A stretch of 64,000 bases of DNA from Sclerodactyla briareus (lineage: Eukaryota > Echinodermata > Holothuroidea > Dendrochirotida > Sclerodactylidae): the NCBI GenBank assembly GCA_026419785.1, contig JAODTK010000899.1, forward strand, positions 389,835 through 453,834, written 5' to 3'. Positions 46,461 to 56,489 of the stretch are shown piece after piece (positions within the stretch are counted from its first letter, which is position 1; each line of letters opens with the position of its first letter). Both the position numbers and the translations under genes were made by a program. The notes below the pieces were generated by a model. That model was not told the DNA's origin, searched no databases, and saw nothing but the letters and a program-made list of their open reading frames with translations.

Positions 46461-47517
46461 ATGTTTACCGGGGGGGGGGGGGGGGGGGGGGCAGTAGCGA
46501 GGGAAAGGGGGGTGTCACCCCCCTACCAAAAATTTCATGCGTCGCCGTCGGAAAAATTTCGGTTGTCGCAAAAGAAAAGGAAAAAGAGGAGAGGAGGAGA
46601 GAGAGGAAAAAGAGGAGAGGAGGAAAGAAGAAAGAGGGAAGGAAAAGGAAAAGGGAAGAAGGGAAGTGAAGGGGAAGACAGGGAATGGAAAGGGGAATAG
46701 AAAGAAAAAAAAACAACGGAAGCCAAACTTTACTATCGGCTATTTAGACTGTCGGCCTTTATCTAATTGGACCCATTCTAGCGTCGGCAATGGAAATGGA
46801 CGTCGTCAAAAATAGATAATGTGGACAACAGTCGGCCGTCGGGTAATTGAACGAGGGACCGAGTCTGTCGGCATCTCGGCAAAAAGAGAGGAATATGGAA
46901 GCGTGCGTTAGAGTTTGACATTCTATTTTCATTTGAGTTGGTTTCAGTCTTTGCAGTTTTTGTTTCCTATTTGGTTTTTATATATTCCAGAGAGTACATT
47001 AGTTCGGAGCCATTTGCCTGAAAACAATTAAGAACGAATTTCTCAGAACCTAACAATGGAAACCGTCGGTTTAGGGCGGTAAATCATGCGAGTGGCAAGA
47101 GTGCAAAAGTGGAAAGCTTGTCTGAAATTTGACTGGATAAATGGCTGGAAAAACTGGATCAATTGCCCCATTGAAGTGTCAAATTTGTGCTCGCTTCGCG
47201 CGAAAGTGTGTATCGATAGTCGCTTCATACCCACGCGCTGCATAAAAAATCGGCAATTTTTCGGCGTTCCAAATTGGAAGGTTCCCGCGTACGGGTGAGC
47301 GGGTCGAGTAATTACGTACGCCCAATTTTACAAAAATATTGCAAGAGATTGCATCTGGGAACGTTTCAATATTCAAATTTCCAAAGAGAGGAAGACACCC
47401 CCTCAAAGGCCCCTTCTCCATATCAGTCACCATTGTCGGAGTCCTTCGGCAAACATCATCCTACACCCCCCCCCCCTCCCCAATAAACCAGCCCCTCGCT
47501 ACGCCCCTGATGTTTAC
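46461..47517. mobile_element. Complete nonautonomous hAT-like element with perfect TSD
   Basis: The 8-bp sequence ATGTTTAC occurs at 46,461-46,468 and again at 47,510-47,517, exactly flanking a 1,041-bp insert. The right end, read inward, is CAGGGGCGTAGCGAGGGG. The left end has a C, a run of 22 G, and then CAGTAGCGAGGG, so GTAGCGAGGG is shared inverted, with the G run apparently expanded within the left terminus. The 8-bp duplication and CAGGGGCG-type end are typical of hAT elements. No transposase ORF is visible; the interior has a palindrome (46,506-46,524), a long purine tract and AT-rich DNA. Confidence 0.8.
46570..46666 (+). repeat. 97-base uninterrupted polypurine tract
   Basis: Every base from 46,570 to 46,666 is A or G, in GGA/GAA words, and the skew continues with few interruptions to about 46,713. 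Near-mirror symmetry of GGAGAGGAGGAGAG words would allow intramolecular triplex (H-DNA). ORFs across it are Lys/Glu/Arg or Phe/Ser/Leu/Pro artefacts. Confidence 0.9.
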
Positions 47518-48025
47518 TGTTTTGAGAATACTGCATGTGGTCATTATTAGCCACAGTTTGTTAATATTAGGTGAAAGGACCTCCAATGTAATTTGCTAAC
47601 TTGCAGCCTTACGGCCTTAGGTGTGACCACGTGGCAGGCGTGATCACTCGACCCATGCGAGTTTACGCCATTAGATATCTGCGAATTCGCATAGTAACGA
47701 AAGTGTTTGAAAGTAAGCCTGCCTACCTTTCAGACACCTAGGTACAGTTTCATCGGATTCATTTTTGTCAGGTGTGTCGGAATGAAAAATGACTGCCTGG
47801 GAACATTGTCATTTGCATGTTAATTTTTCAGAAATTTATGGATTTTTGTCAAAATGCGTTGACGTAGAACAATAAGAAGTGTATCAAATGTGGCACCATA
47901 TTGATCAAGCAGTATCCCTGAATCCAAAAATCGCAAAGGGGCGGGGGTTTTTGGGGGGGGGAGTGGGGGAGTTTGGAAGTAGAGTGCCCTGTAACGAGGT
48001 TGTCGAGATGAATGAGGGGAGAATG
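47518..48025. other. Unassigned DNA
   Basis: No gene is supported. The stretch near 47,938-47,975 is G-rich (gggcgggggtttttgggggg). Confidence 0.5.
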
Positions 48026-48029
48026 GAGG

Positions 48030-48190
48030 GTGTGATGGGTGTGTACATAGAGTGATGTGGAGTATTTAGGGTGGATAACGGGGAGTGTGGGAAGTGGGTA
48101 AATATAGCGAATGTGAAGGAGGCGCGGAGAGAAGAGGAGTGGGAAGTGTGTAAATAGATGATGTAAAAGCGTGGTGGGGGTGGATGGGAG
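48030..48190 (+). repeat. G-rich minisatellite, about 55-bp period
   Basis: Three diverged units begin with GTGTGATGGGTGTGTACATA (48,030), GTGTGGGAAGTGGGTAAATA (48,085) and GTGGGAAGTGTGTAAATA (48,139). Each is followed by a 'gatgt' or 'gaatgt' word. Spacing is 55 and 54 bp. No ORF on either strand is meaningful. Confidence 0.55.
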
Positions 48191-51100
48191 ATAGGGTAGT
48201 CGAGAGAAACTTTTTCAATATCCGCCCATGATGACTGAGCATTTGCTTATTTAACCCAACAGACCTCACATTTAACCGAAATTATGTGATGGAGGCCTAA
48301 ATAATACTAGACACTACCTTTTGCACGGGATGATTTCTCTCTACGACAACCATGCATCTCGGCCAAGGTCATGACAGTAGCTCATTGGCGTGCATGGCGC
48401 TACGGAGTTCAGGCTATGCAATGCACACCGCGAATTCGCGCAATACCTTGCCTAATGACACTGTAGTACTTTCGCTTGCCTGTATGTTATTGCGTGATTG
48501 CTGTATCATTCTGTAATCTGTTCTTACATGCTGTACACTCAAGCTGCAAGTGATCAGTTAAGAGTGTGAATTAATACAACTCCTGTGTTCTTTAAACCAA
48601 CGAAACACTACTCTTTCAAGTATATTGACCCCCTCCGGTGCTAGTGTCAACACCTCCAGCCATTAGCTTGTCTTGCGTGTCGACGCTCTCCGTGCGCCTT
48701 TTCTTCAAAAATGCTCCACTGACAGTCGAGTATTACTCATTAGGTAGCGAGAAACGCTAGCAAGAGGGCAATTATACCTGGTTGCTGAACCAATATTGGT
48801 CCTTGTTGCCGCGGAACTATCATTCTCTAATTTGCCCAGGTCCGGCGCTGAAGATGAAGTACGGTGGCGTGGAATGCGGGATTATTGTTTTTTTTGTTTT
48901 TTGTCTAGATGGATTAGACAACCTAAAATAACAACTAATAGATAAAAGGGATAGTAGTCCATCTATGGAGCCTGTAATTTCTTGTTTTAACGGCCATGTA
49001 TCAGTAAATAGATAAATACGAATTTCTGTTAACAGGATGAAATGATCCAAAATACTGATTTTTCCTAATTCCCCATCGATCCCGGAAAAAATAACCATTG
49101 CATTGGTCTACACTCAAAACCACACACAACTATAGCACCCCATGGCCACCTAAACAATGACCTATTCTGTCATTGACTAGATCTAAAGTAACGCAATAAC
49201 CGATAACGTACACCCCAGCTCATTCCGTTTGAGTGATTCAATATAGGTAAGTGATGTTTTTACGTTCGTGCCCATACGTTTTGTTATACAATGCCCGAAT
49301 ATCAATACGTGAATTAAATCGAAAAAATATGAAAAAACTGTAATCATCACGGACATGACGAATTTCAGCCTGGACGTGTATGCTCTTCCTAGTGTTCATT
49401 ATTACAGATTTTGAACATTGTCATTTACACTGAACCTAACAATATTGTTTGAAAGAGAGGATTCAATACAGGGTAGACGGGTCGATGTATCGCTAAACAT
49501 GATCTGACCATATCTTCAGCTAGGTAATATAATGACTTTACCGATTCAGTTTATCATATGGCAGGATAGTGAAGATAATGAAGGTGTGCAGCATTTCCTT
49601 GGTTTATAAGGACCATGTGTGACGCATCTGCGCTGGTGTGTTACGCTGATCCTCACACCTGAAAATAACCAATCATCCAGTCGAAGATTCAATCTACCAA
49701 TTATGCTCACAATAGAACCCTTTCCCGGAAACACTCCTCTTGGCATAGGAGAGTCTGACAAACCTCTTCATGGGTCATTATCACATCAATCAATCCCTTA
49801 GTCGATGATGGTATACTACTTCGGTAACACTGTCATTCGTCAACACTCATTGGCATATGAGAGTGCCCTGACAACATCTCCTGGTCAAAGTGGGGTTCAA
49901 TATCCACAATTCGTGTAACGTTCTGGAGTATACTGGCATGGGCAGCATGATTTGAGGATGAGATTGACTGGTATTCTCAGGGATGGCATCGAATGACCCG
50001 TCTAAAATCAGTCGTTGATTCTGACATAGTGATAAAGGAAAAATAATTGGATACAGTCAGTGATATAGAAAACACTAATAACCAAGATAGTGCTTAGTAG
50101 AATTCAGAACAAAGACGTCAATCACAGACAGGAGGAAAATTACCTTGCTAGAAACAATGTTTCTGCCCTGTAACAGAAATGAAAAAAAACAGCATAACTG
50201 CTAGTTTGAGTTTACGGTGACACCGGTTTCCACATATGTGTATGAATTGTGCCGAGGGTTGTCAAACATGCCCAGTAGTTCGAAGGCGTTCGCACATCGC
50301 CGCAGATCGTTCGGCATTATGTTGAAGAAGAAGAAAAAAACGTTCATCGTACCGCAAATTATTTGCAATCTTCTTGTAGACTTAAGGGCCACCAAATTCC
50401 GAACGAAGGCGGTATCGTGTTCAGCATCCTTTTCTGCTACAGGAGGCCCAGGTTAAGCTAGTCAGGGGAACACAAAAGACCATTTTCCATACAATTGATT
50501 GCTAACATGTCAGGGATTCCACAGTCGCTGGACGTCTGACATTTTCTGGATACAACACAGTGTTACCTCCTTGCTACCGCAATATTGTCCTTTTATGCAT
50601 TATCGGGATGTGTCTGTACTATCAACCACTCAAGCTCCAACATTAGTGAAAGTTACATGTAAGAGGACTGGCGAGGTCTGAATAATTGTTGTTCAACCTT
50701 GTGACTTCATCTGGAGTACATTGTTTGTCGGGTTACACCTGTCCCAGAAAAACGAATGTATCATATGGAATGATAATTATACATATCGTGTAAAATAGAG
50801 ACAAAAATTAATCATATTAGTAACTGTTTAACTTAACTTGCATCTAGTAATATCATTTTCAGCACAGTCACCTTCATTTGAGAGAAGTTAGGATTAAGAC
50901 AATTATTGTTCTCATTTGAACCCCTGATAGAATACATCTTCATGTGGCAGAGTATAATCGAAGTAAATCCGTAATCGTTATTGCTACCAGCTTTGTTTGA
51001 AAAATAATAGTGTTTGGTCCCAACGTGAAAAGCGACAGACGTTTTTTATACTCAACGACAAAACGGTCCTAGATCGTGACTATGATATGTCAGTATGAAC

Positions 51101-52550
51101 TTTCGTATACCGTGAGACCTTCATATGAACGGCTCTATCCTATATAATGTCATGAATGATGATGCCTCTCAAAGATAATCTCGTTCATGCAAACATTGTC
51201 GCCCCCCGTCATTGAATAACTTGAATCGTGTGGCTAAATTATATCGAAAGATACTCGCATCTATTACCATAAATAACGCTATGCAAAAGCAAACTGCCCT
51301 ATTATGTTTCTTATTCACTGCAACTACACTCTTGAGTCATATACGTTGGGTTGTGGGGGTTTGTGTTGTTCGGTGTTTTTCAAGCAAAACTGGGCACTTT
51401 TTCTCAATTCCGGTCTTGCTGCCTTCGGACAGATGTTGGTGGAAATACCATTCTCTATTTGAGTGTACTGAGATCCCAACGATTTGCCGCCTTGAATATA
51501 GTAGTTTTTGATAGCACAGTCCTCTATTCTTCAGCCCCGGATTTAGTCATTCCACAAAAATAGTATAGCAAACCCGTGTAGACGAGTTCAGAGGAGCGCC
51601 GGTTGGCGCCTATCGATATACTCGGGATGTGGAGTTGACACAGTCAGATTCCCGGAAAGATATTTCCATAGCACAACTGACCAATGCGATTCGCCTCATT
51701 GCCTTGAAACTGCTTGTTCATTAGCTTTACACAATATTTCAACTGCATTTCAATGCGGTTGTCTCTTCTTTGTTTTCATAAACATCACATTTCTCGCTTA
51801 CGTTTAAACTACTCATAATTGTGACCAAATTGTCAGGTTGTGCGCGAATCTTACTTGGTTAAAGTCATAGGATTGGGGGTGTCCTTTCGAACGAAAAAAA
51901 ACAGAGCGAGGATTAAGTATCATCTCTCGGCAGTAGTTGACTGTCTACGAGCATCAATGACCAGTTGCAGCGGGCAGTTTGACAGTACATCTGGACCCCT
52001 TCTCACGGAGAGTGGGAACAGGCAGCAAACGTTCATGTTAGAAAGGGACTGTGAAAAAAAAATATTCAGGGCGAAATGTCCCGAAATGAGAAAGACTGCT
52101 CAGAGCTGGGTGCTTGCAAAAAAGTGAAAATAGCATGGCGGATGGGTGTAGGTCTTACAGAGTATTATCACTGATAAAGTTATCGAGCTGACGAATAGGT
52201 TACAGAACACGGACACGAAAATTGGTTCTCTTCTGCCCCTCGCCTACTACAAAACCTACTACCAGCTGGTTGAAAATTGATGACCCGGTCATATAATTGA
52301 CGTTTTATCAGCACATTTCGGAACTAGCGGGACTGCTCCCATCGGTTTTCACCCATTTGGGCCACTGCATGTACTGGTAACCGAGAGTTTTCAAGTATTT
52401 CACGCAGGACATTCAGCTAAATAATGGTTCGATCGGGGTAACAGTACTTTAATTTTTACTTTGTGAGAAAAGAAATCCTATTTGAATTAATATATAGCAC
52501 CTTTGACTTTTACTTTAGAGTGGTATTCTTGCAGGTAAAACTAGTTTGCA
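48191..52550. other. Unassigned, apparently low-repeat DNA
   Basis: No repeat family, RNA or gene could be supported over this 4.4-kb stretch. ORFs of 60-99 codons (for example plus strand 51,212-51,511 and 51,840-52,127) show no recognisable motif or paired splice sites. Confidence 0.45.
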
Positions 52551-52553
52551 TCG

Positions 52554-52829
52554 TCACCAAGCTATAATGGAGTAGAAATATGGAATGGAATTATCCTCCC
52601 CCTCCAAGAAGAAAGTCCCTACAGCTACCTGTTTCTGTCTGGTTCCCTCTTCCTCCAAATTAGGTCGCATTTGGCCTGTCATTGTTTCCAGCGATGTTTG
52701 AAAGTGAGGATTCATAATTGCTAAATTCCCTTCAATTACATTACTTTCTTTTGTCCACAATGACATAAAACGCCGTTTTATGCCACCTGGTCCAGAAGGA
52801 CTGGAATAGTGATCCTTTAGAGATTCCAA
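52554..52829 (-). CDS. Coding-like minus-strand ORF, possible exon
   Basis: The 91-codon frame has balanced, soluble composition. It includes LETMTGQMRPNLEEEGTRQK and few of the rare residues that fill chance ORFs. A donor-like ACAG|GTAGCT falls after codon 68 in phase 0. An in-frame stop lies just upstream of the first codon. A splice acceptor (TTTATGTCTGTAACAG) occurs about 25 bp before the start but would lead into that stop. It could be an exon read from an internal ATG or from a nearer acceptor. I do not recognise the family. Confidence 0.25.
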   Translation of the reverse strand: MESLKDHYSSPSGPGGIKRRFMSLWTKESNVIEGNLAIMNPHFQTSLETMTGQMRPNLEEEGTRQKQVAVGTFFLEGEDNSIPYFYSIIAW

Positions 52830-52963
52830 TGTTCAAACATCGAATCTGTTACAGACATAAACCTGGTAAAAAAATAAACTAGCGAACTGTGATCGTGTTT
52901 CAACACTCCTTTCAATGTCCCCAATGTGTGGGATCCATAAGCAACTAACACACCGTTCCCGTC

Positions 52964-53197
52964 CTAGCATGGTTTCGTAACATTTATTTTATAGTTGCTT
53001 TTTGCATAACTGTTATTGATGGTGAATAATGTCGATTTGCATAGGTTTTCTAAAACTCTGAAACTTGGGTCAGTATGATTACATGAATTGTGTACGACCG
53101 ATCCAAATTTGCCCAAAACGCCAGCGTGATGTATTTTCTTCCTATATATTACACGGTCCATATGACAATTCTTTGTGTAATCGACATCGCAACAATG
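52964..53197 (-). CDS. Coding-like ORF, weakly fucosyltransferase-like
   Basis: The frame is open for about 77 codons. It has KNCHMDRVIYRKKI near the start and LCKSTLFTINNSYAKSNY about 35 residues later. In alpha-1,3-fucosyltransferases (family GT10) a conserved SNC/SNW...R..Y segment is followed about 45 residues later by a CKFYLSFENS-type segment, in the same order. The likeness is partial: the donor-binding residues are not well preserved, and the continuation expected after FENS is missing because the frame stops. If real, it is an exon fragment or pseudogene of a Golgi type II membrane enzyme. Chance resemblance is quite possible. Confidence 0.2.
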   Translation of the reverse strand, partial: HCCDVDYTKNCHMDRVIYRKKIHHAGVLGKFGSVVHNSCNHTDPSFRVLENLCKSTLFTINNSYAKSNYKINVTKPC

Positions 53198-53448
53198 TCA
53201 TTTAAGTGGGTCTGCTCTTCATCATTCTAAATTGCACATTCTGTCTAAAGCTTGATATTTTACACCGAACATAGTCCATTCTAACTCGAGCAATACATAA
53301 GAGAAGACCCCCGTCAACACAACTGGCTACAAACTTGTGACTGTCGTCACAGAAATGTGCTATTCGGAGACGACAATCTGACCTAATCTAAAGTGCGCAT
53401 CGGGTGCCTATGAGCTCTGTAGTGTTATGTCATGTGCTGTGGAATCAT

Positions 53449-53682
53449 TCATGGTACGTCAAAATTCATTTTATTTCTTTTTGGAATTCCATAGTAACAC
53501 TTTAAACTGTCCATTTGTATTTCAAGCATCATCCAGTTCCGAAAAGTGTCGGTCTGAGTTCTCTGTCGTTTCTTTCGGTGGAGAGGTAAATGGCGTCCCG
53601 TGAAGCATGTTGAAATACAGCCCTGCCTCGTAATCATCTTATCACTAGTCGAGAAGTGAAAGCGATTTATCGCCGGTATCAT
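53449..53682 (-). CDS. Coding-like minus-strand ORF
   Basis: A 77-codon frame begins with ATG. It is basic, with RKKRQRTQTDTFRNW in the middle and KCYYGIPKRNK near the end. It lies upstream, in the minus-strand sense, of the ORF at 52,964-53,197 and could belong to the same transcription unit, but no paired splice sites were found. I do not recognise the family, and its length is within chance. Confidence 0.2.
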   Translation of the reverse strand: MIPAINRFHFSTSDKMITRQGCISTCFTGRHLPLHRKKRQRTQTDTFRNWMMLEIQMDSLKCYYGIPKRNKMNFDVP

Positions 53683-54044
53683 TCATGACCCCTACGGGCA
53701 GCTCTTTGTGAGCTTTAATTGCTCACTAAACGAGAATTCAATTTATAACAAAAATTCACGTATTCTTGTTCAGTAGAAGACTCCTTCTAATAACTATGGA
53801 AGATTCTGAGAACTTTTTAATTTCACACTGAATTAGGAAGTAAATAAAATGATAAATTATTATTCACCGTTTGAGCGATTAATTGATTCAAGTAACGGTT
53901 CCATCTTCCGAAGTGTACGTTCCCCATTTGAGGACACCATATTACGGATCGCTAGGAATCAATTCTTCGAGTGCGCACTGACGGTGTCCATTACCTGACA
54001 GATACAGTAAAAATAACACAACTTGTTAAAAGCACACTCAACAA

Positions 54045-54680
54045 CTATGTAGGTAACACAAATATCCTGCATCGTGTACAAATAACACAAGTGTCTGTAT
54101 AATTACACACAACACATGTTAATGGCGAAGTACTAATATCCATGTTTTCATTTGCGCAAAAGTGTACGCCTAGCCTCGAGCATGTGCCATCGGTTGTGAC
54201 TGGTCCGTTTAGTTCATATATGGTTGTAATCCGGTTTGTATATTTTTTCGGTTTAACTAGCCGTGTCCACAGCATTGTGTCATATATGGTCACAAATTCA
54301 TACGGGACACCAAACACAACGACAATACGCTCTATTATTAGGTCGTTTGGTGGCCAGACGAGAAAGTCAACCTGGCCTTCCTTGCAGAACCAAATGGTGT
54401 AATTCGGGGATATTCGTTCCTGTGATAGTTGGATTTCATTAGAGAACTCAGAGGGTGTCAAATCATACTGCTTAGATGCTATCCCTATACATTCTAACCA
54501 TGTCCTACTGGAGTGATAGTTTTGCTTATGGAGTTTTAAATCAGCTACTAATAGGCCCGGAACGCTTTGTTTGGATCTCATCGTACGTTGCAGTTTGCAG
54601 GATGTGTTGCGTGAGTTACTGGTGAATAACATGAAATACCATGAGTAGAAAAGGCATCGACTAGCTTGACCTCGTTTTAC
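54045..54680 (-). CDS. Best protein-coding candidate; terminal exon, function unknown
   Basis: The enclosing ORF (54,045-54,734) is 229 codons, the longest in the window. With roughly one stop per 18 codons at this composition, a run this long is expected only about once in a hundred windows of this size. A splice acceptor TCTTCTCAG|G at 54,681 would start the exon at 54,680 in phase 0, matching the candidate exon at 54,982-55,092. The peptide is soluble, with a beta-strand-rich middle (around IVVVFGVPYEFVTIYD) and several Cys and an NYT sequon, compatible with a secreted or lumenal domain. The last 28 or so codons, Cys/Thr-rich, lie in DNA resembling the MITE at 9,646-9,838. I do not recognise the family. 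Confidence 0.4.
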   Translation of the reverse strand, partial: VKRGQASRCLFYSWYFMLFTSNSRNTSCKLQRTMRSKQSVPGLLVADLKLHKQNYHSSRTWLECIGIASKQYDLTPSEFSNEIQLSQERISPNYTIWFCKEGQVDFLVWPPNDLIIERIVVVFGVPYEFVTIYDTMLWTRLVKPKKYTNRITTIYELNGPVTTDGTCSRLGVHFCANENMDISTSPLTCVVCNYTDTCVICTRCRIFVLPT

Positions 54681-54981
54681 CTGAGAAGACTTTTGAATCC
54701 GCCCCAAAAACAATTGAATTATGTAACTCATCATGCGAGAAAACGCATACTAGAATTAGCTTCATTCTAACCAACTGAACTCGGCCAAAATTAGTACAGC
54801 TCTCCTCCTGTCGGAATATTGAAGGCAACTCATGAAGGCATTAGTCGATTTCTTTTCAATATGCAACTGTCTATCGACAAGATATACCTGTAGTGAATTT
54901 TCAGTGAAATTTGGATGAATTCCGTCACGGTAATGCCATCATATGTCGAATGTTCAGTAATGTTGTGTCGATATTACTCAC

Positions 54982-55092
54982 ACCCCGCTGCTGGCCATCT
55001 TTATCTTGTAGGCACCACTCTTGCTCCAGCTGGTTGTCTCTCGTTGTATCCAGATCTGTTTTAATGAGTGGTCCGTGCCTCGTGTTATGCAC
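54982..55092 (-). CDS. Candidate internal exon, 37 codons, phase 0-0
   Basis: On the minus strand the interval is bounded by CTCATTACAG|GTG and GGGGT|GTGAGT, the latter close to a consensus donor. A TTCTAAC branch-point match lies about 35 bp upstream. Its 111 bp are exactly 37 codons, open and hydrophilic (for example EQEWCLQDKDGQQRG at the end). The next acceptor in frame is at 54,681, giving a 301-bp intron. One intervening AG lies between the branch point and the chosen acceptor, which weakens the case. The opposite strand is also open but reads Ser/Cys-rich and is less protein-like. Confidence 0.3.
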
Positions 55093-55319
55093 CTGTAATG
55101 AGACTATCGGTTTAGGGTATGAGTTAGAATGTGACGATCGCACCGCCCAGCACAGCTTCATGGACAACACACATCTGCTAGTGGAGGATCAACAGCGATG
55201 TTGAGTACTGGAATATGTGACGGGTTTTCAAGAGCTCCGGCTGAATTAGCGTAATACTAACAATAAATTACTATCCAGCTCTATATAGCCCCGCATTCTT
55301 CTATTGACGTTCTACAACC

Positions 55320-55595
55320 GTAGTAGCAGTAGCTTAGCAGCAGAGTAGCATAGGCAGTAGCAGTAGTAGTAGTGGTGCCAGCGCACTTAACATGTATTTA
55401 CCTCGACCACGGAACTGGTGTGCACATCCTCACCTGTCCCCAATACACTGTGTAGAGTGGAACAATAGATATGGAACGCCCTCGCTCAAAGCGCACCGAA
55501 AAAGCTGACTGGTCCGTGGAAATCCAAACTCACAACCTTTCGATCAGCCGCCTAGAGCTCTACCGACTGACTGATTTCGATCTCATACAACAGAT
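55320..55595 (-). mobile_element. tRNA-derived SINE with trinucleotide tail
   Basis: On the minus strand CAGTCAGTCGGTAGAGCTC at about 55,550-55,568 is a clear tRNA A-box region. GGCTGATCGAAAGG looks like an anticodon stem-loop, and GTGAGTTTGGATTTCC is a damaged B box. The body runs about 150 bp and ends in an imperfect (ACT/GCT)n tail seen as 'agtagtagtagtgg' and 'gcagtagcag' words at 55,320-55,378. The head differs from those of the SINEs at 6.8 and 11 kb, so this is another family. Confidence 0.65.
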
Positions 55596-55632
55596 TCCAC
55601 CCTAGTCTTAACAATGACATTATCTCGACTTT

Positions 55633-55885
55633 TCATAATCTGCCGCTCCCCGCCACCAGTATTGCTATTATGGTGGGCCCGTACCTATAATAAGCGTCGT
55701 TACCCATCATAAAAACAAAATTTAGATTTGGGTTTGTTTTAGACATACCTCGATACCTTATATTAACTTTATGTTCCCGCCTACAAACAAAAGCCTGGTA
55801 TGATTTTTTATTGCTTCGTAATACGGGCGCTGTATCTGTTTTCTGAACCTCCAAAGGTGTCAAAGTCGCACGAGCTGGTGTGGGA
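55633..55885 (-). CDS. Coding-like minus-strand ORF
   Basis: The frame is open for about 83 codons and includes NIRYRGMSKTNPNLNFVFMM. An acceptor-like TTTTGTTTGTAG|G near 55,780 and donors such as GAG|GTATGT (about 55,750) and ATAG|GTACGG (about 55,684) occur inside. Neither donor is phase-compatible with the exon at 54,982-55,092. The 5' end overlaps a plus-strand ORF (55,800-56,138). I do not recognise it. Confidence 0.2.
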
Positions 55886-56138
55886 AATTAGCACAAACAC
55901 GAGTTCAAATCACATAATCCTAAACACTCGTGGACAATCCAGGTTATTATACACAAATATACAACTACAAGTTTTTGTACTCATTGAATCTTTAACAGTA
56001 CCACAGCTGATAACCGTAAGTTCTGACCAGTCGTCCACCTCCTCACCCTCTCCCTCCTCGTCCCCTCCCTGTACGGACGACGCAATCTTGCTGAAGGAAA
56101 GACTATCTACTCGTATTCGTCAATTGCTTGGTCAATAA
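55800..56138 (+). CDS. Alternative plus-strand ORF
   Basis: This 112-codon frame ends with a Ser/Pro-rich linker and a polar helix (DDAILLKERLSTRIRQLLGQ). An AATAAA lies directly over the stop, at about 56,136-56,141. It conflicts with the minus-strand candidates at both ends, so at most one reading is real. No start context or acceptor was resolved. Confidence 0.15.
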   Translation: MIFYCFVIRALYLFSEPPKVSKSHELVWEISTNTSSNHIILNTRGQSRLLYTNIQLQVFVLIESLTVPQLITVSSDQSSTSSPSPSSSPPCTDDAILLKERLSTRIRQLLGQ

Positions 56139-56486
56139 ACCTACATAACAAATTGGTCCTGAAATCGCCAACTCTTGTCTTAAACGATATCGAATTGTCT
56201 TTAAAATCAACTTCAGGTTCTCATTCTCGATCATTCTCTCGGTGGTGATACTTGGATGCATGGGTATCCTTACAAATTGCGTTCCATTATAAAATAAGCA
56301 TGATGCGTTTTTGATAATGTGACTGACATAATGTATTATCGCATTAGTTATATACGTAGCCCCCCATTGGCCCATCTTCAAGTTGTTGAGACGATAACCG
56401 AAACCGTTGCCACGGTCAAGAAGAACTAAAATAATGAGGAGTAAAATGATGGGTTTATCACGAATACAGTATAATAGTAAATATCC
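56103..56486 (-). CDS. Coding-like ORF with a possible membrane anchor
   Basis: The frame is open for about 128 codons between stops. Near the start a 12-residue hydrophobic run (PIILLLIILVLL) follows the basic IRDK, the layout of a type II membrane anchor. The rest is soluble, with NAS and NGT sequons and a helical end (LKLILKTIRYRLRQ). No ATG precedes the hydrophobic run, so a start would lie in an upstream exon. A donor-like TTT|GTAAGG in phase 0 lies at about 56,266. It may belong with the other minus-strand candidates below 56 kb, but no splice chain was proven. Confidence 0.25.
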   Translation of the reverse strand, partial: GYLLLYCIRDKPIILLLIILVLLDRGNGFGYRLNNLKMGQWGATYITNAIIHYVSHIIKNASCLFYNGTQFVRIPMHPSITTERMIENENLKLILKTIRYRLRQELAISGPICYVGLLTKQLTNTSR

Positions 56487-56489
56487 TTA

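Noticed and set aside
46461..46815. Lys/Glu/Arg-rich and Phe/Ser/Leu/Pro-rich ORFs
   Set aside because: They arise from the polypurine tract inside the hAT-like element.
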